Positions 10,064-18,311 of a stretch of 64,000 bases of DNA are shown in pieces. A model generated the notes under the pieces. That model searched no databases. It saw only the letters and a program-made list of their open reading frames with translations, and was not told the DNA's origin. This stretch comes from Clostridia bacterium (GTDB taxonomy: Bacteria > Bacillota > Clostridia > Acetivibrionales > DSM-2933), in contig JAOAEJ010000080.1 in the NCBI GenBank assembly GCA_026416815.1, positions 1 to 64,000 of the forward strand. Reading direction: 5' to 3'. Position 1 is the first letter of the stretch; each line of letters starts with the position of its first letter. Position numbers and translations under genes: made by a program.

Positions 10064-10080
10064 TGTAGGGGCAGAATAAT

Positions 10081-10305
10081 AGTTTGGGATTTATAAATCA
10101 AATCCTACAAGTTAAAGTACCAATATATTTTTGTGCCGGTAGATACGATTACAATACACCTTCTGAGTTGATTGAAAAATATTATCACAGTATTATAGTT
10201 CCAAAGAAAGGGTTTATATAGTTTGAAGAGTCTGCCCACTTCCCGCAATTTGAAGAAGTGAACAAATTCAATAATCTGATGGTAAAAATTAAAACGGAAA
10301 CCTAA
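10081..10305 (+). pseudogene. Relic of an alpha/beta-hydrolase C-terminus
   Basis: One frame reads VKVPIYFCAGRYDYNTP, then an in-frame TAG at 10219-10221, then FEESAHFPQFEEVNKF, ending at a TAA at 10303. This is the Asp and His end of a proline-iminopeptidase-like alpha/beta hydrolase. In intact relatives, as I recall them, the stop position is Trp (IWFE.SAHxP). The nucleophile half is absent, so this is a decayed fragment. Confidence 0.7.
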
Positions 10306-10523
10306 GAAATATTGAATTACTATTATCCACACAGGAAAACCTAATGAATGAGCAATGCAAAAAAAATATGATTATTTCCTCAATTAATATATTTAAACAC
10401 CAATACGTGTTAATTTCTAACAGAGGTAAAGCGGTGAAATACGAAGCAATTTGATGGATTTATGAGAAATCATCATAATACTATGCTTTTTTTCAAAAAA
10501 AGCCTGAATTTTTGTCATTTTTC

Positions 10524-10552
10524 TTGATTATTTAAAGTTTTTTTTGTATAAT
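10524..10552 (+). promoter_or_regulatory. Sigma-A type promoter for the carboxynorspermidine operon
   Basis: TTGATT (10524-10529), a 17-base spacer, then TATAAT (10547-10552). Transcription would start near 10559, giving a leader of about 34 bases before the ATG at 10593. Confidence 0.75.
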
Positions 10553-10592
10553 CATTTCTGATGATTTAGTAAAAGGAATTGGGGGTAGTGAT

Positions 10593-11792
10593 ATGGGAAA
10601 GGCTTTGATTATCGGCGCTGGCGGAGTTGCTAGTGTTGTTGTGCATAAATGTTGCCAGAATCCAGATGTGTTTGAAGAAATTTGTATAGCAAGTAGAACT
10701 GTTTCAAAATGTGAAGCTCTAAAAAGTAAATTGGCCGGTGGCCGCACGAAAATCCAAACTGCTCAGCTTGATGCTGATAATACCGACGAAATAATTGACC
10801 TGATAAATAGTTTTAAACCGGATATTGTTATTAACGTTGCTCTGCCTTATCAGGACTTGACAATTATGGACGCTTGTCTCGCAACGGGTGTTCATTATGT
10901 TGATACCGCTAATTATGAACCACCCGATACGCCTAAATTTGAATACAAATGGCAGTGGGCATATAGAGAAAAGTTTGAAAAAGCAGGCATAACAGCGTTG
11001 TTGGGAAGCGGATTTGACCCGGGTGTAACGGGAGTTTTCTGCGCATACGCTCAAAAGCATTATTTTGATGAGATTCATACAATTGATATAGTTGACGCTA
11101 ATGCAGGAGACCATGGATATCCTTTTGCAACAAACTTTAACCCTGAAATTAATATCCGTGAGATAACTGCCAACGGCAGATACTTCGAAAACGGTGAATG
11201 GATAGAAACAGCTCCTCTCTCTGAGAAAAGAGTATATGATCTTCCTGAGATAGGACCTAAAAACATCTATCTTTTGTACCATGAAGAATTGGAATCTTTA
11301 GCAGTTAATATAAAAGGTGTGACGAAGATAAGATTCTGGATGACTTTCTCAGATAATTATCTTAATCACTTACGTGTACTCGAAAATGTTGGTATGACTT
11401 CAATTGAGCCAATTGACTTTGAAGGACAGAAGATAATACCTTTACAGTTCTTAAAGGCTGTTCTTCCAGACCCAGCGTCTCTTGGACCAAGAACAAAAGG
11501 AAAGACCAATATCGGCTGTATCATACAGGGTGTTAAAGACGGAAAACCAAGGACCTATTATGTTTACAACGTATGCGTTCATGAAGAGTGTTACGCAGAA
11601 GTTGGTTCACAGGCAATTTCCTACACAACAGGGGTTCCTGCGATGATAGGTGCAATGATGATAATGAAGGGCATATGGAAAAAGCCTGGAGTTTACAATG
11701 TTGAAGAATTTGATCCCGATCCGTTTATGGAAGCTTTGAATAAATACGGATTACCGTGGAAAGAGGATTTTTCACCGACTCTTTTAGATTGA
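10593..11792 (+). CDS. Carboxynorspermidine/carboxyspermidine synthase (saccharopine dehydrogenase family)
   Basis: This 399-residue protein has an N-terminal Rossmann fold with GAGGVAS at residues 8-14 and the family's FDPGVTGVF segment near 150. The family condenses aspartate semialdehyde with diaminopropane or putrescine and reduces the imine with NADPH to carboxynorspermidine or carboxyspermidine. The start has a GGGGGT ribosome binding site and lies about 34 bases behind a good promoter. The next gene starts 11 bases after the stop and encodes the matching decarboxylase, which supports this role over lysine saccharopine metabolism. It gives the host an S-adenosylmethionine-independent route to norspermidine or spermidine. 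Which diamine is used cannot be read from the sequence. Confidence 0.93.
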   Translation: MGKALIIGAGGVASVVVHKCCQNPDVFEEICIASRTVSKCEALKSKLAGGRTKIQTAQLDADNTDEIIDLINSFKPDIVINVALPYQDLTIMDACLATGVHYVDTANYEPPDTPKFEYKWQWAYREKFEKAGITALLGSGFDPGVTGVFCAYAQKHYFDEIHTIDIVDANAGDHGYPFATNFNPEINIREITANGRYFENGEWIETAPLSEKRVYDLPEIGPKNIYLLYHEELESLAVNIKGVTKIRFWMTFSDNYLNHLRVLENVGMTSIEPIDFEGQKIIPLQFLKAVLPDPASLGPRTKGKTNIGCIIQGVKDGKPRTYYVYNVCVHEECYAEVGSQAISYTTGVPAMIGAMMIMKGIWKKPGVYNVEEFDPDPFMEALNKYGLPWKEDFSPTLLD

Positions 11793-11803
11793 GGTATAAT
11801 TAA

Positions 11804-12946
11804 ATGAAGAACATAGATTTTAATGCATTGCCATCACCATGCTATATAGTTGATGAAAGACTGCTTAAAAAGAATCTTGAAATACTACATTCTGTACAGG
11901 AACGTACAGGATGTAGTATTCTTCTTGCTCTAAAGGGATTTTCAATGCATTCGGTATTTCCTTTAGTGGGCAAATATTTAAAAGGCATAACTTCAAGCTC
12001 GTTGTTTGAGGCTAGGCTTGGCTATGAAAAGATGGGAAAAGAAGTTCATATTTATGCACCGGCTTACGTTGACAGGGATTTTGATGAAATCATGAAGTAT
12101 TGTGACCACATTGTTTTCAATTCCTTTGATCAATGGAACAAGTTTAAGGATAAGGTTAAGAGTGACACTTCAAAGAAAATTGAGTGTGGTATTCGTGTAA
12201 ACCCTGAGTACTCTGAAATTAAGACTCCTATTTACAACCCCTGCTATAAGAATTCAAGGCTGGGAGTAACCTTATCCAATTTCAGACCTGATGAGCTTGA
12301 GGGCATTGACGGGCTTCATTTCCATACAATGTGCGAGCAGAACTCCGACACCCTTGAACGTACCATTAAAGTGGTTGACGAAAAGTTCGGCGAATATATT
12401 AAGAAAATGAAATGGCTCAATATGGGCGGAGGTCATCATATCACCAGACCGGACTATGATATTGAGACTCTTATCCGTTCAATCTTATTCTTTAAGGATA
12501 AGTACGGAGTAGATGTATACCTGGAGCCAGGTGAGGCAATCGCTTTGAACACCGGATACCTTGTTTCCACTGTTCTTGATATTGTTGACAATGGTATGAA
12601 GGTAGCAATTCTGGATGCTTCAGCAGCATGTCACATGCCTGATGTGCTTGAAATGCCTTACAGACCGAATATTATTGACGCGGGAATGCCTGATGAATAC
12701 GCTTATACCTACAGACTGGGCGGAAACACCTGTCTTGCGGGGGATATCATAGGCGATTATTCATTCAAGCAGCCTTTAAAGCCCGGCGATAAATTAATTT
12801 TCTGTGATATGGCACATTATACGATGGTTAAGAATAATATGTTTAATGGGGTAAACCTTCCTGCAATTGCACTTTACAGTGAAGAAGAGGGCATAAAGGT
12901 AGTCAGAGAGTTTATGTTCGAAGATTACAGCTCACGTTTATCCTAA
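11804..12946 (+). CDS. nspC: Carboxynorspermidine decarboxylase
   Basis: The 380-residue protein is a fold-type III (alanine-racemase-like) PLP decarboxylase. The PLP lysine is K44 in LLALKGFS. MGGGHHITR and EPGEAIALNTGYLV are phosphate- and substrate-binding segments, and DMAHYTMVKNNMFNG is the C-terminal motif typical of NspC. It removes CO2 from carboxynorspermidine or carboxyspermidine made by the upstream gene, giving the free triamine in the cytoplasm. It lies 11 bases downstream in the same operon and is followed by a hairpin. Length and motifs are normal for the family. Confidence 0.95.
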   Translation: MKNIDFNALPSPCYIVDERLLKKNLEILHSVQERTGCSILLALKGFSMHSVFPLVGKYLKGITSSSLFEARLGYEKMGKEVHIYAPAYVDRDFDEIMKYCDHIVFNSFDQWNKFKDKVKSDTSKKIECGIRVNPEYSEIKTPIYNPCYKNSRLGVTLSNFRPDELEGIDGLHFHTMCEQNSDTLERTIKVVDEKFGEYIKKMKWLNMGGGHHITRPDYDIETLIRSILFFKDKYGVDVYLEPGEAIALNTGYLVSTVLDIVDNGMKVAILDASAACHMPDVLEMPYRPNIIDAGMPDEYAYTYRLGGNTCLAGDIIGDYSFKQPLKPGDKLIFCDMAHYTMVKNNMFNGVNLPAIALYSEEEGIKVVREFMFEDYSSRLS

Positions 12947-13007
12947 TTAGATATAACAGAAATTGGTATAGGATTAATTAAAAAAATAAATCTGTCTAAT
13001 CAAATGG

Positions 13008-13043
13008 CCAGCCGGCTCGGGTTTAAAAACCTGGGCTGGCTGG
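13008..13043 (+). terminator. Terminator of the carboxynorspermidine operon
   Basis: A GC-rich stem (outer CCAGCC/GGCTGG, inner GGGTTT/AAACCT-like) with an AAA loop, followed by TGTCGTTTTA. Confidence 0.7.
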
Positions 13044-13123
13044 TGTCGTTTTATCGGACTTATAAAAGTGTATAATATGATAAAGGATTAAATTTTATTT
13101 AGATATACAATGGAGGAGTATAC

Positions 13124-13654
13124 ATGTCTGGACAAAGAAAAATAGTTCTTTATATTGCAACAAGTTTAGATGGATACATAGCGACAAAGGATGACTCTTT
13201 AGAGTGGTTGTTTAAAGTAGAAGGGGATGGGGATAATGGGTATTCTGAGTTTTTAGAAACTGTAGATACTATTTTAATCGGGAGAAGAACTTACGATTGG
13301 GTTATGGATTATGAAAAGGGGAATTTCCCTTATAAGAATAAGAAGTGTTATGTTTTTTCTAAAACGCTAAGCGGAAAAAATGAAAATGTTGAGTTTGTAA
13401 ATGAAGATATAGCTGGTTTTGCGAAGAAGATTAAAGAAACTGAAGGCAAAAACATATGGATTGTAGGCGGTGGAGAATTGCTGCACTTTTTTATAAAGGA
13501 AAGGTTGGTTGATGAATTTATAATCACTATAGCACCAACTTTAATTGGCAGCGGAATTCCTTTGTTTAAAGAGAACAATTTTGAGTTAGAGTTAGAGCTT
13601 AAAAACATAAGGCGGTTCAATCAATTTGTTGAACTTCATTATGTTTTGAAGTAG
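13124..13654 (+). CDS. Dihydrofolate-reductase-like protein (RibD C-terminal family)
   Basis: 176 residues from an ATG with a GGAGGA ribosome binding site. It begins KIVLYIATSLDGYIA, the usual first strand of YyaP/YwjB-type RibD_C proteins, followed by LIGRRTYDW, then IWIVGGGELLHFF (the NADPH-binding GGG turn), then TIAPTLIGSGIPLF. These are small NADPH-dependent reductases with the DHFR fold. Their substrates are mostly unknown, and true riboflavin synthesis is unlikely without the deaminase domain. It is transcribed alone, with TATAAT at 13071-13076 upstream and a terminator behind. Confidence 0.9.
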   Translation: MSGQRKIVLYIATSLDGYIATKDDSLEWLFKVEGDGDNGYSEFLETVDTILIGRRTYDWVMDYEKGNFPYKNKKCYVFSKTLSGKNENVEFVNEDIAGFAKKIKETEGKNIWIVGGGELLHFFIKERLVDEFIITIAPTLIGSGIPLFKENNFELELELKNIRRFNQFVELHYVLK

Positions 13655-13717
13655 AAATGTATATCTTTTTGAATGTATATATTTAAAAGCAAAGCTATCA
13701 GATGTCAGAATAGGGCC

Positions 13718-13749
13718 AAAGCCTTATGGGGGGTACCCAAGGGCTTTTT
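13718..13749 (+). terminator. Terminator after the DHFR-like gene
   Basis: AAAGCCTTATGGG pairs imperfectly with CCCAAGGGCTTT, followed by TTTCCTGTTT. Confidence 0.65.
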
Positions 13750-14149
13750 CCTGTTTAATACAACTTTTCAATAATGCATCTTAGTGATTTTGAAGTTTTT
13801 AGTTTGTAGAATAAATCTTTTGCTGAATAAATTTGGAGTTTATATACAATTAAATTGAATTTTGGTATAATGTTATAAATCTATTGGTCTATCAACACAA
13901 TATCGCTAATATTTATTACGGACTTAGCTAGATAAAAATGAGATGAATGGATACGGGTATCAATACTTTACCAATAACTTCAGTGCAAACGCTATCAATT
14001 AAATGTAATTTAGTAACTTTATTTAGAAAGAATTCCATGCATAATCGATGGAGACTATTATATTTGTTTGTAGAAAACGGATATAAATAAAATACTACTT
14101 GGGGATAGGAATAACTGGCTTAATATCACTTTTATGGAGGTAATAAACA
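13750..14149. other. AT-rich intergenic region upstream of the NACHT gene
   Basis: No coding frame is credible. TGGTATAAT at 13864-13871 fits an extended -10 element, but no good -35 precedes it and the start is almost 280 bases further on. GGAGGT lies just before the ATG at 14150. Confidence 0.35.
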
Positions 14150-16036
14150 ATGGATGAACAAACTAAGCTATTAATAGATGCTTCAACAAAAATAGTTGCT
14201 CAAAATCTTGAGAAAATTTGCAAGTGTATTGTTAATTTAGGTAAAGACGCTATTAATAACTCAAGAATTGGTAATGGAGAAGCTTTTAGTAGATACTTGC
14301 AATCTGCTATTGAAAAATATAGTAAAGTAAAAACTATATTATACAAACACACACCAGTATATCTTTATGATTTTTATATAAATGTTGATTTAATTAGCGA
14401 TGGTAATGTGATAAGTACGGAGAATGTTCTAGATATATTGGAGAGAGATAGATATGTAATTATAACTGCGTCTGGTGGAGCAGGAAAATCAACACTATTT
14501 AAGCATTTATTTTTAAATACTATAGAAAAAACTACAAAGATACCAATCTTTGTTGAGCTAAAAGATTTAAACAATAACGAGTATACATTAAAGGAATGCA
14601 TTTATAATACGATTTCGAACTTAAAATTTGATCTTGAAGAAAAATATTTTTATGAAGCACTTGAAAGTGGATGTTTTGTGTTTTATTTTGATGCTTTCGA
14701 TGAAATACAAGAAAATAAAAAGAATTTAGTAGCCAAGGAGATAATTGATATTAGTGATAAGTATGATAATAATTACTACATTGTTTCATCAAGACTTAGT
14801 GACAGGTTTGTTGGATGGAATAGATTTAAAGAAATGAATGTAATTCCTTTGAGTAAAGAGCAGTCGGTTGAATTAATAAAAAAATTGAAATATGATGACA
14901 TGTCTAAAGAAAAGTTTTTAATTGAGCTTGACCAGAATTTATATGATAAGCATTCTTCATTTGCCTCTAACCCACTACTTTTGACTATAATGTTAATGAC
15001 ATTTGATCAGTATGCTAAAATTCCTGAAAAGGTGCATTTGTTTTATCAGCAAGCTTTTGAAACATTGTACTCGAAACATGATGCAACAAAAGGTGTGTTT
15101 AGCAGACAAATGGGAACTGATTTAGCTATTGATGATTTTACTAAAATTCTTTCTAGTTTTTGTACTTTAAGTTATATTGATTCAAACACAACTTTTGATA
15201 ATGGCACTGTTATAGAATATTTAAGTAATGCTAAAAAACTTGAAGGTATTAAGTTTAATGTGGAAAATTTTAAAAGAGACTTGATTGAATCCGTATGTAT
15301 TTTAATTCAAGATGGTTTAGGATACGCCTTTACACATAGATCCTTTCAAGAATATTTTACCGCCAGATTTATATCTAATTTATCTTCAGAAGAGCAACAG
15401 GATTTACTAAAAAAGCTTTTTTATAAAAAACCAGCAAGTATAAATATAGATATTGTTTTTGATATCTTATTTGACATAAAAAAAGAAGCGCTAGAAAAAA
15501 ACTTTATAATACCCTTATTAGATGAATTAAAAACGATAACGTCATCCACCTGTATTGAGGGGCAGTACTTCAAATACTTGAAATTAATCTATAATTCAAT
15601 TGAACTTGATTATGTTCCTGATGATATTAATGGCAAGTACTATGATGAAGAACAAATTGTATATTCAGTTCGACTTGCAGGAATAAAGTATTATGAATTG
15701 GTGAATTTCGTAAATAGGAAATATGTTGGATATCCATCCTCGGATGTTTGCTTGCCGTTCTCTTCTAAATCTAACGATAAAGAATTCATTAGAAAACATG
15801 GGATTTCTGATGAACACAAACCTATCCCAAGTATAAACTTTGCCACAGTAAAATTTAAGTCTGAGATATTTTATAAGATTTTAGAACTAGCATTTTCGGA
15901 AGTAGAAAGTTTTCACTTCTGCTTATCTATATTGGAATTCTTGGAAAACGAACATGTTGAAAAAAAACAGACAAGAGATTTATTGTTTACTTTCAAAGAT
16001 AGTACTGGGCAGTTTAGGTTCAGCAATAACCTATAG
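14150..16036 (+). CDS. NACHT-domain NTPase, probable anti-phage protein
   Basis: 628 residues. The N-terminal 80 residues are helical. The NACHT core follows: Walker A ASGGAGKST at about 107-115, Walker B FYFDAFDE at about 178-185 (the DxxDE form), sensor YYIVSSRLSDRF, then NPLLLTIMLM, and the winged-helix motif FTHRSFQEYFTARF near 395. About 200 C-terminal residues have no evident repeats and may be a short sensing domain. Bacterial NACHT proteins (STAND NTPases) commonly act as abortive phage defence, oligomerising when they sense a phage product. The gene is clearly more AT-rich than the flanking biosynthetic genes and stands alone beside toxin genes, which suggests horizontal gain. No separate effector gene is adjacent, so the effector could be the N-terminal region. 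Confidence 0.85.
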   Translation: MDEQTKLLIDASTKIVAQNLEKICKCIVNLGKDAINNSRIGNGEAFSRYLQSAIEKYSKVKTILYKHTPVYLYDFYINVDLISDGNVISTENVLDILERDRYVIITASGGAGKSTLFKHLFLNTIEKTTKIPIFVELKDLNNNEYTLKECIYNTISNLKFDLEEKYFYEALESGCFVFYFDAFDEIQENKKNLVAKEIIDISDKYDNNYYIVSSRLSDRFVGWNRFKEMNVIPLSKEQSVELIKKLKYDDMSKEKFLIELDQNLYDKHSSFASNPLLLTIMLMTFDQYAKIPEKVHLFYQQAFETLYSKHDATKGVFSRQMGTDLAIDDFTKILSSFCTLSYIDSNTTFDNGTVIEYLSNAKKLEGIKFNVENFKRDLIESVCILIQDGLGYAFTHRSFQEYFTARFISNLSSEEQQDLLKKLFYKKPASINIDIVFDILFDIKKEALEKNFIIPLLDELKTITSSTCIEGQYFKYLKLIYNSIELDYVPDDINGKYYDEEQIVYSVRLAGIKYYELVNFVNRKYVGYPSSDVCLPFSSKSNDKEFIRKHGISDEHKPIPSINFATVKFKSEIFYKILELAFSEVESFHFCLSILEFLENEHVEKKQTRDLLFTFKDSTGQFRFSNNL

Positions 16037-16135
16037 ATGGTGTCTATATAAAGTTTGTTGGTAATATGAGGAATTTTGCGTATATTTTCGGTTATCCCTG
16101 GGGAGGGGCGAAAAAGGCCAACAATCTTTTCCTCC

Positions 16136-17887
16136 CTACACAGCTTCCTCTTCCATATACTGCTCCCTAAACAGCTGCCTGTAATACTCACAGCTTTCCA
16201 ACAGCTTGAGGTGGTGGTCGAAGGATACTATTTTACCCTCGTGAAGGACTGCTACCCTGTCGGAGCTAACTATTGTGGACAGGCGGTGAGCTATACTTAT
16301 GGAAGTCCTGCCTTGTCTGAGTTCGTCACAGGCTTGCTGGACTGTCTTTTCCGACTCATAGTCCAGGGCTGAGGTAGCTTCGTCAAATATTAGAATCCTA
16401 GGGTTTTTGAGAATTATTCTGGCTATGGCAAGCCTTTGTCTTTGTCCGCCGGACAGATTTACCCCACCTTCACCGATGACCGTATCAAAGCCTTGGGGGA
16501 GAGTCCTGATAAAATCGGCAATACTTGCTTTGCTACACGCTTCCCACATATCTGCTTCGTTGCAATGGGGATTACCTAGCTTGAGGTTGTAGCTGATTGT
16601 ACCGTCAAACATCAGGGCCTCCTGTTGGACTATGCCTATGCTTCTTCTGAGGGACTTTAAAGAATACTTTTGTATATCCTGCCCGTCTATTTCAATACTG
16701 CCTTTTTGAGGCTCATAGAATCTGAGCAGCAGGTTCAGTATCGTGCTTTTACCCGCACCGCTTTTTCCTACTATGGCGATTTTCTCGCCGTTCTTTATAC
16801 TAAGGTCTATATCCTCCAGTACATTGCTTTGCTCATTGTAGCGGAATGCAACACCCTTAAATTCAATATTTCCGGTGGATACCACGATATCGGGAGCTGA
16901 GCTTTCTTGAGGTTCCATATCCTGTTCAAGTATTTCAAAGACCTTATTGATTGATACCATATTATTCTGCAGCCTTATATTTGTCTCACTGAGGAACTTC
17001 AGCGATTCTCTGGCTATCCCGAAATATCCCGCAGCAGCTATAAAGCCCCCGACAGTCATTTCACCCTTGATGATAAGCAGGGCAGAGACAGCGTAAAGAC
17101 TTACATCGGACAGCAGCGATACAAAAGCGTTTGTCCGTTCGGAATATAACTCTATAAGACTGGACTTGATTTTCAAATTAATCAGTTTGGAACAATAGCG
17201 TACAAAATGACGGGTAACATTTCTTTCGCCCGCAAGTAGTTGGATTTCTCTCACTCCGCTTATCATCTCGTATACCCACCCGATATATCTTCCGTAGTTT
17301 TCCCTGTATGCCTCAAACTTGGTCCTGACCTTCTTCCCGAAGTATAATGCTATAAATACCGATAGGGGAACAGCAACAAACATCAATAAAGCAATTTTTA
17401 CACTGACTGTTATTACAAACACTACTGCAGCAAGTATTTTCATAAAATTGCTCAGCATAAAAAGGACGCTCCATAGTATGAGGTTCATTACCTCATCGGC
17501 ATCCTTGTTTGTACGGGTAATGAGGTCACCGGTCTGTGAGCTGCTTAAGTAGCTTGCTTTTAAGGTGAATATCTTTTCGAATATCTTCCTTTTGACATCA
17601 AACATAAACCTTGCATAGATATAGGTTCCTACTGAGGTTTGTACAAAGGACAGCAAAGCCTGTCCCACAAATAATATCCCATAACTGATGACAATGGTTT
17701 TAAAAAAGTCCATGTTTTTGTGGTAGAAGACCTCATCTATAAGCAAGCCAAAAATAAACGGATATAAAATGTTTATAAAATCCGCAACGGTATGACAGAA
17801 AAAAGAATTAAAAAAGCTAAACTTATATGGCTTTGCAAACTGCCATATAAGTTTTAATCTATTTGTAGTCAGGTTGTTTGCACTCAT
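16136..17887 (-). CDS. ABC exporter, fused permease-ATPase half-transporter
   Basis: About 583 residues from the ATG at 17887; in-frame GTG (17893) and TTG (17896) codons lie between it and the AAAGGA site, so the start is uncertain by three residues. Six membrane helices occupy roughly residues 20-300. The ATPase has Walker A GKSGAGKST near 370, signature LSGGQ near 478, Walker B ILIFDEATSALD and the H-loop AHRLST. There is no C39 peptidase domain. Such MsbA/LmrA-type half-transporters dimerise to export lipids or peptides. It is the third gene of a minus-strand unit behind an acyl ligase and an ACP, suggesting export of the NRPS/PKS product or self-protection. It may pair with the similar exporter at 20177. 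Confidence 0.92.
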   Translation of the reverse strand: MSANNLTTNRLKLIWQFAKPYKFSFFNSFFCHTVADFINILYPFIFGLLIDEVFYHKNMDFFKTIVISYGILFVGQALLSFVQTSVGTYIYARFMFDVKRKIFEKIFTLKASYLSSSQTGDLITRTNKDADEVMNLILWSVLFMLSNFMKILAAVVFVITVSVKIALLMFVAVPLSVFIALYFGKKVRTKFEAYRENYGRYIGWVYEMISGVREIQLLAGERNVTRHFVRYCSKLINLKIKSSLIELYSERTNAFVSLLSDVSLYAVSALLIIKGEMTVGGFIAAAGYFGIARESLKFLSETNIRLQNNMVSINKVFEILEQDMEPQESSAPDIVVSTGNIEFKGVAFRYNEQSNVLEDIDLSIKNGEKIAIVGKSGAGKSTILNLLLRFYEPQKGSIEIDGQDIQKYSLKSLRRSIGIVQQEALMFDGTISYNLKLGNPHCNEADMWEACSKASIADFIRTLPQGFDTVIGEGGVNLSGGQRQRLAIARIILKNPRILIFDEATSALDYESEKTVQQACDELRQGRTSISIAHRLSTIVSSDRVAVLHEGKIVSFDHHLKLLESCEYYRQLFREQYMEEEAV

Positions 17888-17990
17888 AATCACCAAGTTC
17901 CTTTTAAGGCTGAGTAAAGATTAATATAGATAAAGCCTAGCACCTTGTAACAGAATTTGTTTCTAGCGGCAAGGCACAACAATCAAGGAA

Positions 17991-18040
17991 GTGCATTTTT
18001 AACATTGGAATCAATAGTAATTTGTAATGTTAAAAAACAC
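17991..18040 (-). repeat. Stem-loop directly after the ACP stop codon
   Basis: GTG-C-ATTTTTAACATT (17991-18006) pairs with AATGTTAAAAAACAC (18026-18040) around a 19-base loop. There is no T-run on either strand, so it is more likely a 3' stabilising or processing hairpin between the ACP and exporter genes than a full terminator. Confidence 0.5.
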
Positions 18041-18291
18041 TAGGCTATTTTGTCAACAATATAATCCTTAAGCTTTTTGTAATTTACCAATACATCCAGG
18101 ATTTCGCCTTCATTTTCAAACTTGATATCGAATTCTATTTCTATATCTACCATTATCTTAACAACTTGTAGAGAGTCGAGAGCGAAGAGCTTGATGATGT
18201 TTACATCATCAGTAATATCCTCTTGTGGCACACTCATTTTCAGATTTTTAATAATAATTTTTTTTAGCTTTTCATCAATATTTGCTGGCAT
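18040..18291 (-). CDS. Stand-alone acyl carrier protein
   Basis: 83 residues from the ATG at 18291, which has GAGGTGG at good distance; a GTG three codons upstream overlaps that site. It is a four-helix carrier with LFALDSLQ, whose Ser receives phosphopantetheine, and an acidic helix II (KIMVDIEIEFDIKF). It lies 20 bases downstream of an acyl-AMP ligase, and that pairing normally loads a carboxylic acid starter onto the ACP. With the first NRPS protein opening with a condensation domain, the likely role is to hand an acyl or aryl starter to the glycine module. The identity of the acid is unknown. Confidence 0.9.
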   Translation of the reverse strand: MPANIDEKLKKIIIKNLKMSVPQEDITDDVNIIKLFALDSLQVVKIMVDIEIEFDIKFENEGEILDVLVNYKKLKDYIVDKIA

Positions 18292-18311
18292 GTTTTCCAC
18301 CTCGTATAAAA

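Noticed and set aside
10719-11282. 187-codon minus-strand frame
   Set aside because: Complete antisense overlap with the carboxynorspermidine synthase gene and no family-like features.
10593-11792. Lysine-pathway saccharopine dehydrogenase
   Set aside because: The adjacent NspC-type decarboxylase and gene length fit the carboxynorspermidine pathway better.
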